64,000 nt of DNA from Budorcas taxicolor (lineage: Eukaryota; Chordata; Mammalia; Artiodactyla; Bovidae), in assembly GCF_023091745.1 (NCBI RefSeq), contig NC_068915.1, positions 52,138,001 through 52,202,000 on the forward strand. The letters are read 5' to 3'. Below the pieces are notes generated by a model. That model was not told the origin of the DNA and made no database searches. It saw only the letters and a program-made list of their open reading frames with translations. Shown one piece after another: positions 24,206 through 36,432 of this stretch (the stretch's first letter is position 1; the number at the start of each line of letters is the position of its first letter). Position numbers and translations under genes: made by a program.

Positions 24206-25982
24206 ATTTACATAATGGGTTCTGGAATTAGAAAGAAAGTGTACAACGCTGTGTTACATGACACTTTAATACTCAGTTTCCATATTTACGAAATTGGGGT
24301 TTTTTTAATTCCCACTTCCTATGATCAATGACTACTAACTGGGGTATTCAATGAAGAGCCCTCAGCACCCTTAGTGATTCATTGTGCTTTATCCTTGTTA
24401 CTCTTTCAAATCACATTATTAATATCAGCTGAAGGAGGAATGAAGGGCTAGCAAATGCCCAAGGTGATCTAATGTTGATGACAATGATTCATCTGATGAA
24501 AACAATGTTTAAATATTGAAAAATTTACCCCTCAAAATTGTTTGTGCTTTCCAATAAATATTATGACACATGCCTACTATTTTGCCTGCATAGACATAAT
24601 AGAGATGTGTTTTTTTAAAACTTCATATTGATGAAATTGAGGGAAATAAAATTTCATTTTATTTAAATAAAACTTCCTATAGTTTGTGTGGTGCTAGTTG
24701 AGAAAAAAAAAAACAAATGTATAGTGTGCATATTAGATTTGCATGTATATGAATATAATACAGAAATATATTTGTGTGTATAGAGATTATAGATATAATA
24801 GCAATAAACATTGGAAATTACCCTACAAAGCACAGATTATAGAATGAAAGAAGTATTCTATGTTTTTTACTTTATAAATCGGGTACTACAATGAAAAGTT
24901 TAAAATCCTCATTTCATGCTGCATTTGGTCATATCATGTATACATAAAATTATTTACTTTTGCTACTTAAAAGGACTTGATTAAAATATAACTCAAGAGT
25001 TTTAGAAATTGAAGAGTCTTAGAAAAACTATACCATTAAATCAACTAATTTATCTATTTTAGTTACTGCAGTGTATCCACTACTGAGAATACTTGGTAAA
25101 TAGTATATATTGTCTATAAATAATTTCCAAAAGCAAACGATGTTCCTCTAATTGTTCAATCAGTTTTCATTCTAACCCTAACCTTGCCTTCTTTTTAGGT
25201 CTAAACTCAAGGTCCATGTGTTCGCTGCTAATGTGTGTGCATTTTTGAAGATTTCTTAAAGGATTGCATTTTTAAGTCAAAGACTATACCCCATCAAGAT
25301 TTGCTAGGAAACCCTTGAGCAATCTTGGTCATTGAAAACCCTTTTCCCACTCTCTGTGGTTTATGATAAGCAGAGTTTTTTTTTTTTTTTTTTAATAAGA
25401 TGTCCTCAGGAAAACTCTTATAAGCTTATCAAAATTCCATCTATAATTTTGTCAGTTGGTTCCAATGCTTTAGGTCAAGCTCATGGAGTTGTAATATTAT
25501 CTAAAAATGTGTGAAGATTTGAGTATGCATAATTAGCAATGCTAAGATCTAAGAAACTTAAACCATCTGTCTATTACCAAGTGCTTTGATTCTCTGTCAG
25601 TGTACTGGACATGAGTTTGAGGAAAGACTGGCTCAATCTGATCAGACATTTTACAATATGCTTGTTTTATTGTGGCAGTTAGAAGTATAAAGCTAATATT
25701 TATTCAGTGAATGTGACATGTATTTTGTGAGCAATAATTAGGCAGATAGTAATGCACTCAGTGAAACATTCCCAAAGAAATATATAACAAGGTCACTAAT
25801 GGGCAGGGTTGAATTACATATTCTGATTTATTGTTGTGCTAACATACATGTTTAACCTCAAACAATGTACTTTCAAAGATCAGTTTCCAGTTGCTATAAT
25901 GTTATCACAAATAATAAAAATCAAATTAAAAGTAATTTTTATTACTAAGTGTCATTTAAAAGTCAGACTTTGCTCTAGATGC
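24206..25982. other. Unassigned stretch with poly(T)
   Basis: No gene or young repeat. A run of about 18 T lies at 25376-25393. A two-unit telomere-like motif 'taaccctaacc' at about 25171 is too short to be a telomeric remnant. Confidence 0.45.
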
Positions 25983-26186
25983 CTCAGTTCAGTTCAGCTG
26001 CTCAGTCGTGTCCGATTCTTTGCGACCCCATGAATAGCAGCACACCAGGCCTCCCTGTCCATCACCATCTCCCGGAGTTCACCCAGACTCACATCCATCG
26101 AGTCGGTGATGCCATCCAGCCATCTCATCCTCTGTAGTCCCCTTCTCCTCCTGCCCCCAATCCCTTCCAGCATCAGAGTCTTTCCC
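25983..26186 (-). mobile_element. BovB LINE 3' end, 204 bp
   Basis: Antisense; only the last 204 bp, from 'agttcagttcagctgctcag' to 'cagcatcagagtctttcc'. Its sequence is close to the consensus shared by the copies here, suggesting a younger copy. No TSD recognised; it abuts an L2. Confidence 0.93.
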
Positions 26187-26770
26187 TAAATTTATGGAAT
26201 TTACATTCTAGTGGAAGAGACAGAGAGTAAGCAATTGTATATAATTACAAAGTAAATTATATAGCACATTAGAAAGTGACACAAGCTACAATTATTATGA
26301 GAAGGATCGAGAGAAAGAGACCAAAGAAAGAAGGAACATGACTCTGTGGAAGTTACTGTGTCAGATATAATAGGCAATTTAATATTGAGTAGTCAGGTTA
26401 TGTCTCACTGAGAACTTGACATTTGTGCAAATGCTTGGATGAGGTGAAGCAGTTAGACATGTTATGGAAAGCCATGCGTATATCTAAAGGAACCATGCTC
26501 TAGGAAGGGAGTGCTGCTGGTGAAAAGTCTATGAAGATTGAGAATATCTTTTCATATTCAAGAAAACAGGCCAGTAAGTTTCAATGGGAGTTATGAGGGA
26601 CAAGTAATAAAGGAAATCAGAAAGCTAATAAGGAATTTAGATTATGCAGGCACTTGATATCATAAAAGACCTTGGCTCTTAAACTGAATGACTTGGTGAT
26701 CCCAGTGTTTTGAGGACTAACACAATTTCACTGTTTTTAAACTGATTATTCTGATGGCTGGGTTGAATAT
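26187..26770 (-). mobile_element. L2 LINE fragment
   Basis: Antisense L2 order: 'ttacattctagtggaagaga', 'cagagagtaagcaattgtat', 'ttatgtctcactgagaactt', 'gcgtatatctaaaggaacca', 'aagaccttggctcttaaact'. It is diverged but continuous over more than 500 bp. Confidence 0.72.
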
Positions 26771-27648
26771 CCACAGCAATGTTAACAAGTATCACATAGA
26801 TTATAAACATTCTTTCACCTTTTTTCTGGAATCATTCTTTCAAAATAATCACAAAGACTCAATTTGTGGAATATTGAGGGCTAAATTTTTTAGTTTATTC
26901 TAAATCCCCAGAGTATCTGGTGGTTTTGGAAATGTAGGTCAGCATTCAAGAAAAACAAGATAGTTGACTATGCACCAAATCACTAATTCAACCAACAGAT
27001 AGGTTTGAGAACTTCTGGCCCCTGCTGATTTGCTCTTGTGAAGTCTTTTGAGTAGCTTCCGGTACTTTTATCTTTGAGGGTGGGGAAGAATATCCCATCC
27101 TCATCCTCATCAACCATCTTTGCTCCTTCCACTGTCCAGCTCCAGAAATCAGAGTAAAAGTAGTTCTGTAAGATGTGATTGAGTATCTGAAAATTCTACC
27201 ACATAATTTAAGAATAACTTAAAGTTCTATAGACAATAAAGGGCTTGCATGTATTAGAAAACCAATCATTGAGTTCAATCTCATATGCAAAACTGACATA
27301 TTAATAAACTACTTCACTAAATAACTGAGAATTTTTAAAGACAAAGGTGTGATAGTACTTTGATTAACCTGTGTGCCCATATTAATATGAATTAAAATGA
27401 TTGTATGTATTACTTCAACCTCAAATGCAATTTAAACTATGAAAATGTTGAATGTCCTATATTTTAAAGTAAGCTGCTTCTATGAACATAATTTATCAGC
27501 CTTACCAACTTTTATAATGTTCAGAACAAACTGTATAGTAATGCATCTCAATCCACTTTTTAGAAACTGGACGTATTTCAACACTTCAGTATCAATAGCT
27601 TTTCCAAATTTTCTAAATAAAACTTCAACCTATTTTCATAATTATAAT
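26771..27648. other. Unassigned stretch
   Basis: No recognised repeat or gene. The 87-codon frame 27439-27702 runs into a SINE and is a chance frame. Confidence 0.45.
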
Positions 27649-27909
27649 GCCCCACTCCAGTACTCTTGCCTGGAAAACCCCATGGACAGAGGACCCTGGT
27701 AGGCTGCAGTCCATGGGGTCGCTAAGAGTCAGACACGACTGAGCGACTTCCCTTTCACTTTTCACTTTCATGCATTGGAGAAGGAAATGGCAACCCACTC
27801 CAGTGTTCTTGCCTGGAGAATCCCAGGGACAGGGGAGCCTGGTGGGCTGCCGTCTATGGGGTTGCACAGAGTCGGACACGACTGAAGTGACTTAGCAGCA
27901 GCAGCAGCA
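27649..27909 (+). mobile_element. BOV-A2 SINE (Bov-A dimer)
   Basis: Two Bov-A units in tandem without a tRNA head. Unit 1 starts 'ccccactccagtactcttgc'; the linker is 'ccctttcacttttcactttc'; unit 2 starts 'ggagaaggaaatggcaaccc' and ends in (GCA)n 'gacttagcagcagcagcagc'. It is close to the second BOV-A2 at 43657. No clear TSD. Confidence 0.95.
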
Positions 27910-27963
27910 TATGTATATATTTATGTAAAATTCTCTCAAAATACATTTTTAATAAACTGGCAT

Positions 27964-28438
27964 CAGTTCAGTTCAGTTCAGTCACTCAGTCGTGTCCTAT
28001 TCTTTGCAACCCCACGAATCACAACACGCCAAGGCCTCCCTGTCCATCACAATCTCCCGGAGTTCACTCAAACTCAGGTTCATTGAGTCGGTGATGCCAT
28101 CCAGCCATCTCATCCTCTGTCGTCCCCTTCTCCTCCTGCCCCCAATCCCTCCCAGCATCAAAGTCTTTTCCAATGAGTCAACTCTTTGCATGAGGTGGCC
28201 AAAGTACTGGAGTTTCAGCTTTAACATCATTCCTTCCAAAGAACACCCAGGCTGATCTCTTTCAGAATGAACTGGTTGGATCTCCTTGCAGTCCAAGGGA
28301 GTCTCAGGAGTCTTATCCAACACCACAGTTCAAAAGCATCAATTCTTCAGTGCTCAGCTTTCTTCACAGTCCAACTCTCATATCCATACATGACCACTGG
28401 AAAAAGCATAGCCTTGACTAGACAGACCTTTGGCAAAG
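27964..28438 (-). mobile_element. BovB LINE 3' end, 475 bp
   Basis: Antisense, starting with four 'cagtt' units. Perfect 10 bp TSD 'aaactggcat' at 27954-27963 and 28439-28448. The truncation point lies in the C-terminal block, so no RT active site is present. Confidence 0.95.
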
Positions 28439-28448
28439 AAACTGGCAT

Positions 28449-29720
28449 AAGGTAGATAAAGAAAACAAATGGATTTTATAATACTGTTTTATGGTAATTA
28501 TGTCACCAAACAATTTCATTTTCTAGGATGCTAGATGATGACAGAGTTAGTATCAGATACCATTTAAGGATCCATCAATATACAGTACATCTGAAGGCAA
28601 AAAAGCATATTTCTGTGAACACTTAAAGTGGTTTTAGGAAAGAGAAAATTGAATTAATAATTAACTAATTCTTTCTAAAAGGGCCTCATTTGGCAGGTTC
28701 AAAAAGCAGATGGCTCATCGAGACTGACAGAAGCTTATTAAGATCTGAAAAATGTATTTCTCTATTGCTTTTACAATGCCAGTACAGTTTAATCCATAAG
28801 AGAAGAGTAGTTTGTTGCAAAAGACAGGTGTGCTATTATTGATATGGAAATTAACTAGTTTCTTTTTATAAGAATATTATAAAACTACCTAAAAATTTTA
28901 ATACAAAAAGCAAAATAATTGTTGCAAAGTGTAATACCCAACACCAAATGTGAATTCAGGCTATTTCTTGGCTTACAACCACCATGGAATCACTCCTTCC
29001 AGTGAATAATATTATACTTTCCTTGGTCTCATGAAAAACTGACTAAGAAGGTCAACATTTGATAGGCCTTTTTGAATTTTGAGGAAATCACATCCAATAA
29101 TTAGAGATATTAATTGGTTTTAAATACCAAATAATTGGCATAGAAGTCATGCAATGTTTTCTTTACCAAATTTTACTGAATAGAGGAGTTAAAAAACACT
29201 AGTGTTTTTAACTACACTAGGTATAAAATACATATTTTTGTTAACATTAAAAAAAAATTGGTGATATAGTTCTTACTGTAGAACTTCTAAAGCAGACTCC
29301 CCAAAGGGAGGTCGTATACCTAAGAGCATGTTAAACTCTGTGGAGAGCACGACGTTCATGAAACACTTGAACAAATGACTATGGCTCTGAGGGTCATGCC
29401 CATCTTCTTCTGACACTTTGCCCCTGACATAATGCAATAAATATAATCAACAGAGACCTTGGTTAATAGATAAAAGTGCTAAAATGGGTAAAAACAATTT
29501 TGAAGAGCTATTGCTTAACATCCTGTCAATGGAAAACCAGCTCTCTGGATGTTGTGGCTAAGCATCTGCCACAAAAATTATCCAAAGAAGAATGCATTTT
29601 GACTCATCACTGATAGTCAAGTGGTTTTAGAGATAAGCACAGGGAAGCAAAGATACTGCAATATGGCAGCAGGAGTTGTGGAAATTACTGTGCTTCTAGA
29701 CATTAAGCTCTTGGGGTACA
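28449..29720. other. Unassigned stretch
   Basis: About 1.3 kb with no recognised element or credible frame on either strand. Confidence 0.45.
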
Positions 29721-29727
29721 CAGATAC

Positions 29728-29920
29728 CTCATAGCTAAGTTGGTAAAGAATCTCCCTGCAATGCAAGAGACCTGAGTTTGATCCTTGGGGTCGGGACGAT
29801 CCCCTGGAGTTGGAAATGGTAACCCACTCCAGTATTCTTGCCTGGAGAATCCCATGGACAGAGGAACCTGGCATGGGGTTACAAGAGTTGGACACGACTT
29901 GGCAACTAAACCACCACCAC
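29728..29920 (+). mobile_element. Bov-tA SINE (first of a tandem pair)
   Basis: Head 'ctcatagctaagttggtaaa', body 'cactccagtattcttgcctg', tail 'actaaaccaccaccac'. Short TSD 'cagatac' at 29721-29727 and 29921-29927. A second, same-strand SINE begins 13 bp downstream. Confidence 0.93.
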
Positions 29921-29933
29921 CAGATACTTTAAA

Positions 29934-30164
29934 GAGTTTCCCAGGTGGCTCAGTGATAAAGAATCTGCCTGCCAATGCAAGAGATGCAGGAGACACAGGT
30001 TTGGTTGCTGGGTCAGGAAGATGCCCCTGGAAGAGGAAAATGCAGTCCACTCAAGTATTCTTGCCTGAAAAATCCCATGGACAGAGGAGCCTGGTGGGCT
30101 ACAGTCTATGAGGTCACAAAGGGTCAGGCACAACTAAGCACACACACACACACACACACATAGT
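29934..30164 (+). mobile_element. Bov-tA SINE (second of pair) with (CA)n tail
   Basis: Head 'agtttcccaggtggctcagt', a 'gcaagagatgcaggagacac' doublet in the head region, and a tail grown into (CA)n at 30138-30160. TSD 'tactttaaa' at 29925-29933 and 30165-30173. The left TSD overlaps the right flank of the first SINE, so this one inserted at the edge of the earlier copy. Confidence 0.93.
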
Positions 30165-30173
30165 TACTTTAAA

Positions 30174-31634
30174 AATGTGTTCCTAAAGTCAAGTTTGCTG
30201 ATGTGTGAAATACAGAGCTTATGGAATATAAGCTGTGGAGACAGAAAAATCAGATGTATGAGATGGGTAAGTATGGGAATTCAAATAGCACATATGGGTG
30301 GGTTTATTTGAAATGACTGCCTTAACAATTAACAAAGTCTAGAAAAACATGAGTCCAAGACTCACCTATGCTATGGACTGAGACTATTAAGCAGTGAAAT
30401 TTCTAGAGGAGAGCATCTTGAATTGTTGTAAGAAGCATTTTTCTTTTGTATTTATGTCCACAGCACCAGACAAGGTTAAAGGAGCAGTATAATCCAATAG
30501 CAAATTAAATGTTAAGTTAAAAATTAAAAACAAACAAAGAAACAGAACCTCTATATGGCTTTACTTTTATGGTTCCTACAAATTATTCAAGAAAGAGCTT
30601 AGAGCAAATATTTCATTTGTTTGTTTTTTTAATCAATTTGGACCTCTTGCTTAGATCTCTGATCAAAGAGTGCCTACACAGATTCGGTAGTGTAGAGAGG
30701 ACAAAACACCATGTTTTGAAATATTCTTTTTCCATCCATTTTTACTCTCAGAGCAATAAATGAAATAAGGATTGAACTGGGTAGACAAATCAGTTACTAT
30801 GTAAAATGAGTAGACGTTAGATGGAACATGAACGAGTGAGTTCTAGATTAGAAAAAACAAACTGGCATTCTTTTTTTCTTAAATGCATCAAAACAGGCTG
30901 TGGGGAGGTGGGTGTATGTAATCTATACTCTGTAAGAGATTATATTCAAAAGAAACATGCCTGAGAAGTGATTTTTGAACTTATGAATCATCTCAAATTT
31001 ATCCCCATTGCTTATCTTCTTATCTCAGTCCTGGCAAATCACCGAAGAAAAGCATGGGAGTTTGAAAGCTGGCATTCAGGGTGATTGCTGAGAACATTTC
31101 CAAGAAACTTAGACAGAGAAAAGGGTCCATCCAAAGACATAACACTTTTTCCCAAACCACATTATGAAACCTCACCAGTTGCCAAGAGTGTGCCTTAGAG
31201 TTCTACACACGATGTGTGTGCTACTATGAGTAGTTTCTTTATTACAAAGCATCATTCCTCCCTGGGCTTACACATAAGCACTAATTTTTAAGTAGTTATG
31301 CCTCTCTTTATTTAAAAAATAATGTATCATAAATATAATGTTTTGCTTTTTTCTTTTTAAAAATGAAGACTTTATGAATTTTTGACTAAAGCTGAACAAT
31401 TTTGCAGTATTATATGAAGGTTTTAGAATGATATTATGGAAATACCTTGCCTGGTCAATAATAATGTCTCACAAAAACTTACCAAATCACATATGAATTA
31501 TTTTTATAGTAGCCATTCCTCTTTGTTGTACTTTATCTAACATGTGATGAATTGATATTTGTGGGAAACAAAGATTAACCAAGAAAGAAGAAATCGAACA
31601 GTTAAGTAGGACCAAAATCAAGTGGTAAACAAAA
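30174..31634. other. Unassigned stretch
   Basis: About 1.5 kb with no recognised repeat. Frames are short and without domains (for example 30569-30763). Confidence 0.45.
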
Positions 31635-31636
31635 TA

Positions 31637-31963
31637 CAGACATACCTCATTTTACAGTGCTTCATTTTGTTTCAGTTTATAGATACTGCACTTTTTTACA
31701 GATTGAAGTTTTGTAGCAACCCTGTTTTGTCAGATGATGGTTAGCATTTTTTTTTAGCAATAGAGTATTTTTTTTTATTAAGGTACATACTTTGCTTTTT
31801 TAGACATAACATGATTGTACACTTATAAGACTACAATATAGTGTAAACATAACTTTTACATGCACTGGGGAACACCTAAATTAGTGTGACTTACTTTATT
31901 GCAATATTTGCTTTACTGTGGTGATCTGGAATTATACCCACAAATATGTCTGAGGTATGCCTA
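31637..31963 (+). mobile_element. Tigger1-like DNA transposon, internally deleted
   Basis: Terminal inverted repeats 'cagacatacctcatttta' at the left and the complement of 'ctgaggtatgcc' at the right ('tctgaggtatgcctata'). The element is 327 bp with TA dinucleotides at 31635-31636 and 31964-31965, the duplication expected for Tc1/mariner-pogo elements. Internal landmarks 'gcaaccctgttttgtcag' and 'gtgtaaacataacttttaca' fit Tigger1. It has no transposase frame, so it is a non-autonomous or deleted copy. Strand is set by the order of these landmarks. Confidence 0.82.
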
Positions 31964-31965
31964 TA

Positions 31966-32789
31966 ATTATCCAGCAAGTATGATTATACTAAAAATATGG
32001 TGATACAATGCACAAGCATTTATGAACTATGAATTTTTAGGAGAGACAGTAAATGTGTAGAAAACCTAGATGGTGATATACAAAATTATATAAAGCCCTT
32101 TTGTTGTGTTGGTTTAACAGTCTGATCTTAGAACAAACCTTTTAGAAACCAAGCTACATAATGAGTAGTTAATCATAGAGAAACATGATTGAAATGTATG
32201 ATGAACCCTAAACATTTTCAATTTTTGTTTGTTTTTATTATTTAATGTCTATATTGTGTTCATAATGCCCCAAGTGCTTGTTGTTGTTAGAGTAAAATAA
32301 ATTAGAAAATTTCCACAAGGAAAAAAAAAAATAATATCTGTCTTTAAAAACAAAACCCCAAACTCAAGGTACCTTTCCTTTGATTGTTTGCTGCCCTTCC
32401 CTCACTGTTCAGTGCATTTTCATTAACACACACCACACACACACTCCACAGGCAGCCATCTGTGCTCCTGTCTTTAAGTTTTATCCTACAAGTCTTTTCC
32501 TCATGATACTGCTGCCTATTACATAAATCACAGGGACATTCAACCCGTTGGAATGGAATCAGAAACCCACAAAGCTGACTGCTGTCAGGACTCATAAGGA
32601 GTGCAATTAATAAATTTATTATTTAGGAGTAAAGCTGTTTTCATTCCAAAAATTCATGCAAAACTGGAGTGTTATCCAGAGCACATATCAAAGTAACTAA
32701 GCTAAAAGTGTCTTTTCATCTTCAAGTTCACCCATTTGACAGTCATTATATTTTCTGCTTTATCTCTGCTTCTGTAAGCTCTACTGGTG
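31966..32789. other. Unassigned stretch
   Basis: No recognised repeat. The minus frame 32344-32595 includes a (CA)n-encoded 'CVVCV' run and has no domain. Confidence 0.45.
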
Positions 32790-32990
32790 TCAGAGCACAT
32801 CATTCATTCATTCAATCAACAAAGATCTACTTAATGCCAGTTTTTTTGTGTGTGATGAACAAGACAAATCCCTGCCATCATGGAGCACATGATCTAGATT
32901 TTAAAATTTATTTTGGTACTTGAAACTACAAATGTAGCAGAATTTATAAAGCTGAAAAGAAAGTAAATAATTATGTTAAAGAGAAATAAA
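32790..32990 (-). mobile_element. L2 LINE 3' end
   Basis: Antisense L2 tail in clear order: 'tcattcattcattcaatcaa', 'caaagatctacttaatgcca', 'gatgaacaagacaaatccct', 'gccatcatggagcacatgat'. The (ATTC)n tract is the L2 3' terminal repeat. Confidence 0.82.
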
Positions 32991-33153
32991 ATGTTAAAAA
33001 TTAAAAATGGTAAAACTGGCCTGCCAATGAACAGAAATGCAATATGATATAGTTAAACATTGGCTAAAGCAAAGTTTCATAAAGATTTGTAAGGGTAGTG
33101 TGGTCACTGAGATGTCAACATAGGTTGTTTCTGACTTCACTTCCTCTCACAAG

Positions 33154-33370
33154 AAGTGTATGTCTGCTCAGTCTTCTGACTCTTTGCAACCCCATGGACT
33201 GTAGCCTGCCAAGGCTCCTCTGTCCAAGGGATTTTCCAGGCAAGAATATTGGAGTGGGTTGCCATTTCCTCCTCCAGGGGATCTTCCTGACCCTGGGATT
33301 GAACCAGTGTCTCTTGTGTTTTATGCATTAGCAGGCTGATTATTTTCTACTAGTGCCACTTGGGAAGCCC
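33154..33370 (-). mobile_element. Bov-tA SINE
   Basis: Antisense copy from 'aagtgtatgtctgctcagtc' to the head 'gtgccacttgggaagccc'. TSD 'ctcacaag' at 33146-33153 and 33371-33378. The anticodon-arm region of the head has a ~15 bp insertion ('tgttttatgcattagc'). Confidence 0.93.
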
Positions 33371-33531
33371 CTCACAAGTAGACCAACTAACAAAAACCAA
33401 CAGACAAAATGCCATTATGGAAGTTCCAGAATGCAGGAAAAAGGCTAAAGAAATGCCTTAGTAGATAACATGAAAGGACCACATTAAAAAGTTAAGAGAA
33501 ACAGTTCCTATTTTACTGCATGGTTCTTTCA

Positions 33532-33692
33532 TGGCTTCCCTGGTGTCTCAGATGGTTGAGTCTGCCTAAAATGCAGAAGACCTGGATTCAACCCCTGGGT
33601 TGGGAAGATTCCCTGGAGAAGGGCATGGTAACCCTTTCCAGTATTCTTGCCTGGAGAATCCCCATGGACAGAGGTACTTGACAGGCTACAGC
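33532..33692 (+). mobile_element. Bov-tA SINE lacking its 3' end
   Basis: Sense copy starting 'atggcttccctggtgtctca' and stopping in the middle of the body near 'caggctacagcc', where the degenerate tandem array begins. Loss of the 3' end is not the normal outcome of target-primed insertion, so a later deletion is likely. Confidence 0.88.
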
Positions 33693-34390
33693 CTTACCTG
33701 ATAGCTGAACACACCCTGCAGCCTTGCCCAGGCAGGGAGCTCAAGCATTGATCTTGTCTAATTGCAGAAAATAGCCTGTGGCCCAAGACAACCAGAAAGC
33801 CTAGACAGCTGACCCCACCTATGCTGAGCACTGTCTCCATTCCCATCCAACTGTGAAGTATAGATTGAGGCCCTGCCTGACAGTTGAGCCCAATCAGTAA
33901 CCTCATCCAATAGCAGAGGAGAGCCAATAGATTTTCTGATCATAGAGCTTGCAGTTCCTTCCTATACTGAGTTACAGCCTGCAGGCCCAACTGGTTGCAA
34001 AGTACAGCCTGAAAACACATCTGAATATAAATCATAGCTTATGGTCCCACCTGAATGCTGAATTCAGCCAGCTGCCTCACTAAAGGAGTACAACATGAGG
34101 CTTCACCCAACTGGTTGCAATAACAGAGTGTGTCCCATACCCCTCTTTATCATGGAATCTAGCCAGTGACACCACCTTTCAGGAGAACACAGCTTGAGAT
34201 CTGACCCAGTCAGAGGTGATTTTGGAGGCCAGCTAGTTGCCCCACTTGACTTCAGAGCATAGTCAGAAGCCCTCCCTGATGAGGGAGTTCATCCATTGGC
34301 CCTGCTTAATCATATAGCACAGTCAAGACAACTTCAGAACATAGGCAGTGGCCTTGACCAACTAGAGAACCTAATATAAAGCTGCACTTG
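33693..34390 (+). repeat. Degenerate ~30-38 bp tandem array (probable HAL1 5' region)
   Basis: A GC-richer island of about 700 bp in which a loose unit recurs every 25-40 bp. Its pattern is 'cagcctg.gg.cc..cct' then 'aa.tgcagag..cag'. Examples: 'cagcctgtggcccaagac' (33768), 'cagcctgcaggcccaactgg' (33971), 'cagccagctgcctcac' (34066), 'ggccagctagttgccccact' (34227), 'gtagtggccttgaccaac'-like text at 34342. Units are too diverged for exact boundaries. It directly precedes the HAL1 ORF1-like region on the same strand. Confidence 0.6.
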
Positions 34391-36120
34391 CCCATGACTG
34401 CTATGTGTTGACCAATGGAATATTTCCAAATAATCTGACTGGTGAAGACTATTGCCTGTTAAAACAGATCTGTAAAATTAGAAAGAGGAGACCACATACT
34501 CAAATACACAAATGCCAAAAAGAAAGATACAAAGATCATGAAAAATCAGGTAAATGTGACATTGTCAAAGGAAACAAAATGTCAATAGCTGATCCTAAAG
34601 AAAAGGAGATCTATGAACTTTCTGGTGAAGAATATAGAATAATCCTTTTAAAGAAGCTCAGCAAAATATGAGAATACAAACAACTAAACAAAATTAGGAA
34701 ATCAATTGATGAATAAAAGAAGTTTATTAAGTATAAAGAAACTATATTTAAGAAAGGAAATTCTAGAGAAGAAGAATACAATAGCTAAACTAAGGAATTC
34801 AATGAAGAACAACAGTAGACTTGAAAAAGAAGAAAAATCAATGAACTTGAAGACAAATTATTTGAGATTTTCCAGTCACAGGAGTCAAAGGAAAGAACAA
34901 AAGGAATGAAGAAAGTCTGGGGTATTCATAGGAATTATCAGAAGAAATTACATACACATTATGGGAAATCCCAGAAGAGGATGATAAAAAGAAACTTGGA
35001 TATCTAATGAGGCTCAATAGATCTGAAATAGTTTAAACTCAAAGAGGATTATGCCCAGATACATTATAATTAAATTTTCAAAAGTCAAAAATAAAGAATT
35101 TTGAAAGCAGCAAGAGAAAAAATATTCTTCATGTACAAGGGAATCCCCATAAGACTATCAGTGGCTTTCACAGCAGAAACTTTGAAGACAAGGAGAAAAT
35201 GGAATAAAAAATTAAAAAATATTGAAAAACCAATTGCGAAATAGGAATACCATACCTAGTAAAGCTATTTCTCAGAAATGAGAAATAGTTTTCTAAACAA
35301 GTAACTGAGATTCATCAACAATGAGTTTATCTTACAAGAAAAAACTGAAGGGAACTATACAAGCTAAAATGAAAGGGTGATGCCACTATGAAAATAAGTG
35401 AATCTGCAAAAGAGATAAGTAATGGTAATATATAGTCAAAATCATACTCTCTAATATTCTAAAAGTATTCTCTAATATTTAATTATGTAAATAATTTACA
35501 ATTTTGCTTTAAAAGTTAAAACTATTAAGATAACTATAACCACAATCCTTTATTATTGGATGCACAATATAAAAAAAAATAAATCTAAATTGTAGCATCA
35601 GTAACTTAATGTTATGGGGGAAGAAGTATAAAGTTTGTGTGTATTAAGAAGTTACACTGTTATCAACTTAAAATAGGATGTTACAACTATGAGATATTTT
35701 ATATAAGTTTCATGGTAAACACAAAAGAAAAATGGGTTGTAAATACAGAAAAGGTCTTGATAAAGGAGTTTTAGCATGCTGCTACAATAAGTCATTCAAT
35801 CACAAATGAATAGAACTAGAGAAGAAATAAGAAATAGAGAGTAGATTGGTTACCAGGATTAGGGATGGAATGGGTACAGATGGTCAAACAGGACAAAGAA
35901 ACAGTTATAATATGAATAAGTTCTGGGATCTAATATACAGCTTGGTGACCATAGTCAACAATGTGATAGTATGATTGACAGTTGTTAGGTCATAGATATA
36001 TTAACTAATATTATTCTACATTATTTCAAAACATACTTATATCACATCCTCACAGTGTACACCTTAAACTTACACAATGTTATATGCCAATTATTTCTCA
36101 ATAAAGCTGGAAATACACTT
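34391..36120 (+). mobile_element. HAL1-type half-LINE (ORF1 region then 3' UTR, no ORF2)
   Basis: ORF1-type landmarks run from 'gctgatcctaaagaaaagga' and 'tctatgaactttctggtgaa' through 'tcaatgaacttgaagacaaa', 'cattatgggaaatcccagaa', 'ttttgaaagcagcaagagaa' and 'acaagggaatccccataaga' to 'aaatgaaagggtgatgccac'. A 3' UTR follows directly ('atgttacaactatgagatat', 'ataagttctgggatctaata', 'gtacaccttaaacttacaca') ending 'caataaagctggaaat' at about 36116. No ORF2 lies between. That layout defines HAL1, whose usual length of about 2.5 kb fits 33693-36120. Frames 34405-34671 and 34706-34909 are Lys/Glu-rich ORF1p remnants. An L1M copy with ORF2 deleted is the alternative. Confidence 0.78.
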
Positions 36121-36431
36121 TTTACTAGAATTAATGTCTTTTTTTTCAAAAGGGAAGGAAAAAATTAAAACCTGTAACTAACTGTGAAACAGCAGAATAT
36201 AAAATCCATTTTAGGTATGCATATTGTGACTAAAATATTTCTTAGTTTAGACTGAAGCCATACTTACCAAGCATGAAGGACAGAATATAAAAAATATGGA
36301 AAGACCTTGGTTTTAAGATCTAAATTTGTCTTCTTTTAAAATACTAAATTGACCATCTGTATTTTTTAAGATAAATGTATTAACTGCATGAACTTTTTAT
36401 ACAGTTCTAGAATCTAATTTCATAAGAAAAT
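36121..36431. other. Unassigned stretch
   Basis: About 310 bp of AT-rich sequence between HAL1 and the young L1; no recognised feature. Confidence 0.45.
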
Positions 36432-36432
36432 G

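Noticed and set aside
25165..25185. Interstitial telomere repeat
   Set aside because: Only about two CCCTAA-like units.
25200..25260. Host exon after the pyrimidine-rich 'ccttctttttag'
   Set aside because: No open frame follows and no donor or conserved coding sequence is visible.
33693..34390. CRISPR-like or satellite array
   Set aside because: Units are too irregular and diverged, without exact repeats or spacers; the host is a mammal, and the position fits a LINE 5' region.
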